This document shows positions 59,341 to 64,000 of a stretch of DNA of 64,000 nt, in pieces (the stretch's first letter is position 1; each line of letters begins with the position of its first letter). The position numbers and the translations under genes are program-made. Below the pieces are notes generated by a model that worked only from the letters and a program-made list of their open reading frames with translations, searched no databases and was not told the origin of the DNA. The stretch is from Drosophila miranda (taxonomy: Eukaryota > Arthropoda > Insecta > Diptera > Drosophilidae). The stretch spans positions 20,575,718 through 20,639,717 of the forward strand of contig NC_046673.1 in assembly GCF_003369915.1 (NCBI RefSeq). Direction: 5' to 3'.

Positions 59341-59650
59341 TATACCCGATTCTCAAAATAAGTATAGGGGTATATTAGATTTGTATGCAACCTCCAGAAG
59401 GAAGCGTTTCCGACCCCATAAAGTATATATATTCTTGATCAGCATCAATAGCCGGGTCGATTGAGCCATGTCTGTCAGTCCCTATGAACGCTTCGTGATC
59501 TCACTAATAGCTCAAGATCGGACTATTAAGCTACGCTCCCGACACGTTCAGACACGTTTTTGTCTCTCTCGCACGCACTCTTTGTCATTCAATGTTAACG
59601 CCGTCTGGCGGAGGAGAGCCATTCCGACTATGTATCGCTATAAATGTAGA
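59341..59650 (-). mobile_element. Short element with TATACCC ends, copy 3 (partial)
   Basis: Begins TATACCCGATTCTCAAA and contains, in the opposite orientation to copies 1 and 2, AGCGTTTCCGACCCCATAAA, TATATATTCTTGATCAGCAT and ATTGAGCCATGTCTGTCAG. The far end is not clear. The 3' part (CTCTCTCGCACGCACTCTTT) is not in the other copies. Confidence 0.5.
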
Positions 59651-61890
59651 GTTGCGGTCGCAGCAGCCACTCACAACGTTCCTCCTCGTCTTGTTTTAAA
59701 TATTTAAGGTTTATTTAATTTTATTCATATTTGGTTTCTTCCACTTTACTTTCATTTTTTATTGTGTGCATTTAATTTGATTTGCATTTTTCATGGAAAT
59801 TAATTTAAGCTTTTTTCATGCTTTGATTTTGATAGACAATGAATTTAATTTGAAAATAATTTATGCGCACACAGACAGCCGCAGCACAAAAATGGTAAAA
59901 ATATGTATTTATTTTACGCCAAATCAAATTTCATGCAATGTAATTAAGATTCTTTTTCGTTGCCGCCAGTTCTGTCGGACACAAATCTAATATTAATTAG
60001 GTATCCAAGAGAATTCAGATGGTTTCTCTTTTGGAAATTAATCGAACTAATTGAATTTGCATTAATTTTCCGCAGCAGCAGGACAGAGAGCGAAAAATAA
60101 ATAATAAATATCCATAAAAACCGGAAAAGTACAGGAACAAGAAGAGCCACATGCATGAATTATTTATGAAGCATCTCTTCTAGGTTTGATGACTAGAGTT
60201 TTTTTGCTTTGGCCCAAAGAATCCATGCTATTCCCATTATTCAATCAGTTTGTTAACAAATTAATCAGCAATTTGCGGCTAATAAACAACATAAAGGCGA
60301 GAATATCACAAGCCATTATAGTAATATTCTAATACCAGCCGCAGCCAGATTTTGCCACACACGAACAAGTTTTTCCGTAGCCAGTTTCATTTCTATAATG
60401 ACAGCCTAATTGGAATTGGCGTTTGATGGGTTGTGTAAATGGAATCTCTATGAGTGGGATCTGGTCTGTGGAAGGAAGTGGGGAGCGAGTGTAAAACTTT
60501 TGACAGCTTGCGGCCTTGCGGGTGCCGTCAAAACAACTTTCTGATGTGGAACCGAATAGACAAATAAAAAAGGAAAAAGCAAACAAGCGGAAACAAATAA
60601 CGACACAGAAAGATGGGAAGGGAGAGCACAATATAGAAATGGAATTTATCAATCTCAAATGGCGAAAGAAAAACCAAAAGTTAAAATGAATCCAGAACAA
60701 AAAAAATAAAGCAGCCATGGATCAAGCGAATCTGTAAGCCTGGCAATAAATTGTAATATCAAAAACCTTAATTCAAATTGAACTGATGGATATAATCGAA
60801 ATTTATTTATTGATCTCTGTCAAGCTTACATACCCTTATGTGTATGATCCTTCTCCTTCAGCACCAGTTTTCTCTGCGAATAGATTATTTTTTTTTATCG
60901 GAATGGTCTCCCATAACCCTTTGGGGTAGTATCGTAGTATCTTTCTTGGCACTTTTCTGGCCTAGGTTTTTGCACCGCCATCGCTTCCTGTCAATCATTA
61001 GTGGACAAGTTGGAGAAATTCCGACTTTATCCAAAATATTTTTTCAAATAACATAAAAAACCGCACTTAATTTTGTTGGTTTTCTGTATTCAATTTGTAA
61101 ATTCCTCCGCTTATACCTTCAAAGAGACCCAACCCATACTGGGATACCCCTACTGCACAGCGACTTCCTTTTCTTTCATTCCTCTCTTTTTAAGGCAAAG
61201 AGAAATGTGGGTTCCTCCCCAAGATCTTTGCAGATGCCATTCAGATAGTTTCGGTTTTAAGTGAAGTAAAAATGAAAATACTCGTAGAATACAAATACGA
61301 GTACGGGCATCCGGAATGAGTTTCCGCAAAATGGGCAGCCAACTAATTGCCGTTGGCCTTAATGGCTTTAATTGACAATTTTTGTCGGCCAACGGGCAAA
61401 TGGCTCTCTCGGACAAGCAGCAAAGAAACAATTGAAATTTTACACAGAAAAGGCTAGCGAGCGAGCGAGGGGTGCGGGTGCGGGTGTCTTGAGAATAGAT
61501 AAATGAAATTCTGTCTGTGGTCAAAGAGTGTCATGTGCATTTGGGGGAGAGCAATGCTGGCAATAACTTTATACAGTCCAAGCACAAGAAAACCAAATCA
61601 TTAGTGTGTCCTGCTGTTCTTCTGTGCTGCCATCCTTTGAGGCTGGCTGGCTCCTGGCACCACATTTGATTTTATTTGAGCTTTTTCCAAGTCCGAGTCC
61701 CTGTCTGTCCGTCCGGAAACTCAATTTGTTAGACAAATGCGATAGAACAGAAGCAAGTAGTACGAGCAAGAGCAGACCGAGGCAACACAAAGACAAGACA
61801 CAGCTTCAAGGACAAAGACACATCCGCACTAGATATATATGGACATATGTACATACATCCTTGGTCGTGTCTATTAAAGCTGCATCAACA

Positions 61891-61935
61891 CTCTCCCTCA
61901 ATGAACTCTCCCTCAATGAACTCTCCCTCAATGAA
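61891..61935 (+). repeat. Perfect 15-bp triplication
   Basis: CTCTCCCTCAATGAA occurs three times in a row with no differences. The unit is a multiple of three. It lies outside any supported gene. Confidence 0.95.
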
Positions 61936-62486
61936 ACTGCAGCTCCAATTGATTTCAATCCAAAGATAACCGCACCAAAAAAGAACAAGTATAATTTCCG
62001 TATAAGAAATCCCTGCCAGAAGGAATATATGCTTTAGCACGAAAAACTTGCTTTATCGATTTTTGTTATCAAACAAGTTTTGTCCATTTGTTTGATTGAT
62101 TTGTTTCTGACCAGAAATAAACACACATACAATTACATGGAATTCCCAAAATAAATAATTAATTACCAATGCTTTTGATGCCCCCACGGACTGATCGTTC
62201 CAAGAGACCTTCAAAGTTTGGGAATAATTTGAAAGACAAACAGTCAGACGGACGGAGATCGATTATGCTGTTGATGTAAGTATTTGACCCAATCCGATTC
62301 CGTTTTATTCCGACAATCAATTTGGTGCTAGAAAAACATTTTTTTATTCTGCAGAAAAGAGAGAAAAATTCCACGAATATGTAAAAAAAAACTACACAAA
62401 AATTAGCTCGCTAAAATAATACACAAAATATCTAAAAACCGCCTGAAAATTTTGCAAAAAAACATATTTTAACAATACAAAATTTT

Positions 62487-63310
62487 CTACATTTTCTCTC
62501 CCATGGGTTTTATGATTATCTCGTGTACTTGGACATGGGGGGGTGTGGCAACGGCATAGAGGACCGCCTGGGAAATGTCCTCTGAATTAAGCATGCGTCC
62601 GGTGACGTTCCTTATGCTATCCGGTAGAATCTCGGTGTCCACCACACCAGGACTGATGCTCTATTAGAGGGAGAGAGGAGAGGAGAACAAATGAGCTTTA
62701 GAGGTGGAAATGGATGATAAGGAAGTGGACCCACAGTAATTTTGATGCGTGTTCCCAGGGCCATGAACTCCTGCCGATATCCCTCTGTCAGGGCAGTCAC
62801 CGCATGCTTGCTAGGCGGATAGATATTCAGATCGGGCAGGACGCCCTCCACGGGGGACATGGTCTTGTGCCCCAAGATGCTGTTGATGATCACCACATGG
62901 CCATCGAATTTGCGTTCCCGCATCGAGCGGACAGCGCGCTGTGTGCACAGGACAACGCCCATGATATTCGTCTGGATAACCTGCTGAATAAACGCCGGAT
63001 TCATATCCACCAATTGGCCCGACTGCAGAGTGCCGGCATTGTTCACGAGGATGTCGATAGCGCCGAACTTCTGGATTATCCAGTCGAAGGCCTCGTTCAC
63101 CGAGCTCTCGCTGCCCACATCGCAGTACAGGGCTACCAGTTTGTCCTTTCGGGCTGCGGGCAGGCGCTGCTGCAGCTCCTTGACGCGTTCAACGCGACGC
63201 GCCAAACCAACGACTGTGAGTCCTGCCTTGACCAGGTCCACAGCAATGGCCGATCCGATGCCCGAGCTGGCACCCGTTACGACGGCAACGCGATTTTGCC
63301 AGCGATCCAT
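62487..63310 (-). CDS. Short-chain dehydrogenase/reductase, DHRS11-like, 2 exons
   Basis: Coding exons complement(62735..63310) and complement(62487..62660), 249 residues, donor GTGGGT, acceptor TAATAG. Classical SDR motifs: cofactor site TGASSGIG near residue 13, NNAG near 90, and the YPPSKHAV active-site Tyr-xxx-Lys (usually YxASK), plus SPGVVDTE after it. An Arg-Arg pair after the second beta strand (LARRVERVKEL) favours NADPH. Insect relatives of this size act as farnesol or short-chain alcohol dehydrogenases; the substrate here is unknown. Length equals the family norm. A TATA-box promoter sits just upstream. Exon 2 supplies the C-terminal segment ending KPMGEKM. Confidence 0.87.
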
Positions 63311-63334
63311 GTTGTTCCCGGCTGCGACTGGTTC

Positions 63335-63376
63335 TGATCTGATCTGATCGAATGGTAGATGCGATTCCTTTTATAA
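63335..63376 (-). promoter_or_regulatory. TATA promoter of the DHRS11-like gene
   Basis: On the minus strand TATAAAAG occupies 63375-63368. A TCAGATC repeat with initiator character lies about 28-32 bases downstream, around 63347-63340, giving a leader of roughly 35 bases before the start codon at 63310. Spacing agrees with a focused Drosophila promoter. Confidence 0.6.
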
Positions 63377-64000
63377 CCCTCTCAGACTGAGTTTGCGTGT
63401 GTCTCTGTCTAAACGGGTTCTACCCTGTTGCGATTCTAAGTTATAATTACGACGGGCAGGTATGGGTCTAGTCAAGCGTGTCTAGTCGATGAGAACCTGC
63501 CAACTCCCGGCTCTGGGCAATTAGTCACGCCCCCTACTTGGGGAAACGTGCCGAGGCTGCTGATTAAGACTTGAAATTTGCTGAGCTTCCCTACGATTGC
63601 CATTCTGTTCTGGGTGATCTTATGAATGAATATGAATATATATAGTTGTACGAAGGTGCATGACTGACCAACCTATTATATTTAAATTTTATATACATAT
63701 TATATGTCTTATAATTTGTTCAAATAATTTCCATAGAATTATTTTGATAACTGTCAACTGCCAACACACTCGTTTAGAGCCAATCGAGTGTTGGAGATTA
63801 TTGTCAGGATTTGACAATATATCGGAAAAATGTCAATAATCTGGAATTATATAAATCAAGCTGCTGTGGCTTGGAGGAAGTTCCATTCTTCCATTCACCC
63901 ACCCATCGAAACAGCTAGAGAGGACACGAATGTTGTTAAAAAAAACACAAGAGGGGATTGAATGGTTCTTGTTACACCTTTTTATTTGAATCACTTTGCA
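63377..64000. other. Upstream flank of the DHRS11-like gene
   Basis: AT-rich sequence without a coding frame. GATA-type sites (TGATAA) occur near 63747; regulatory use unknown. Confidence 0.4.

Larger units (their letters stand above)
55312..62486. other. 7.2-kb stretch without a supported gene
   Basis: Begins with the Dlic 3' untranslated region; a candidate poly(A) signal AATAAA is at 55782-55787, and later AT-rich sequence allows longer forms. Beyond that only short unconvincing frames, CA/GT microsatellites near 56390 and 56467, a repeat copy at about 59341-59650, and a 15-bp triplication at 61891. Both strands were read for conserved motifs without result. Confidence 0.4.

Noticed and set aside
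60329-60718. 129-residue minus frame with hydrophobic N-terminus
   Set aside because: Phe/Ser-rich translation of AT-rich DNA without conserved motif or splice context.

Overview
The window is nuclear DNA of a fruit fly. Gene content (sepiapterin reductase, Es2/ESS-2, the Tbx1-type T-box gene org-1, bleomycin hydrolase, dynein light intermediate chain) consists of genes that I recall as X-linked (Muller element A) in Drosophila melanogaster. The small GT-AG introns, CAG-rich coding repeats, DRE (TATCGATA) sites and Motif-1/Motif-6 promoter sequences are all typical of Drosophila. The gene order and repeats do not look like D. melanogaster itself. An obscura-group species is my guess, held loosely.

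Layout. 1-4.3 kb: the 3' end of a sepiapterin-reductase-like gene, then Sptr (+), converging on Es2 (-) with 114 bp between stop codons. 4.3-7.5 kb: repeat-rich debris holding a broken copy of part of the Wnt co-receptor gene arrow (LRP5/6) and possible FAM21-like debris. 8.1-9.9 kb: a Ly6/DUF753-type GPI-anchored protein gene (+). 11.0-11.7 kb: a single-exon ubiquitin-like protein gene (-). 12-21.3 kb: org-1 (+, seven coding exons). 21.3-29.7 kb: a long stretch without a recognisable gene, with a purine-rich tract and short inverted-end repeats. 29.7-30.6 kb: an intronless multi-pass RING protein gene (-). 31.5-32.3 kb: a conserved two-exon gene of unknown function (+). 33.0-35.0 kb: bleomycin hydrolase (-). 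36.6-39.4 kb: repeats and a dead hAT transposon. 40.4-42.9 kb: a gene with a cysteine-rich PHD-like C-terminus (+). 43.5-45.3 kb: an uninterpreted open frame and a second broken arrow copy. 45.6-46.2 kb: a short Ly6 protein gene (-). 47.2-55.3 kb: Dlic (+), whose 6-kb first intron contains an entire ARMC2-like armadillo gene on the opposite strand. 55.3-62.5 kb: no recognisable gene. 62.5-63.3 kb: a DHRS11-like short-chain dehydrogenase (-) with a clear TATA promoter.

The genes are unrelated housekeeping, developmental and surface-protein functions and do not form one pathway. The unusual content lies in the repeat islands. Two decayed arrow copies share an internal deletion and have different later losses, and one keeps an apparent intron. 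Copies of a dimeric AT-rich repeat flank one of them and recur near 36-38 kb. Clusters of an AAATATACCG motif (reverse complement of core-promoter Motif 6) sit near Es2, upstream of the hydrolase and upstream of the PHD-like gene. I saw no convincing new biological system, no CRISPR array, no tRNA or rRNA gene, and no retrovirus-like element. All exon structures were read by eye from splice sites and reading frame.
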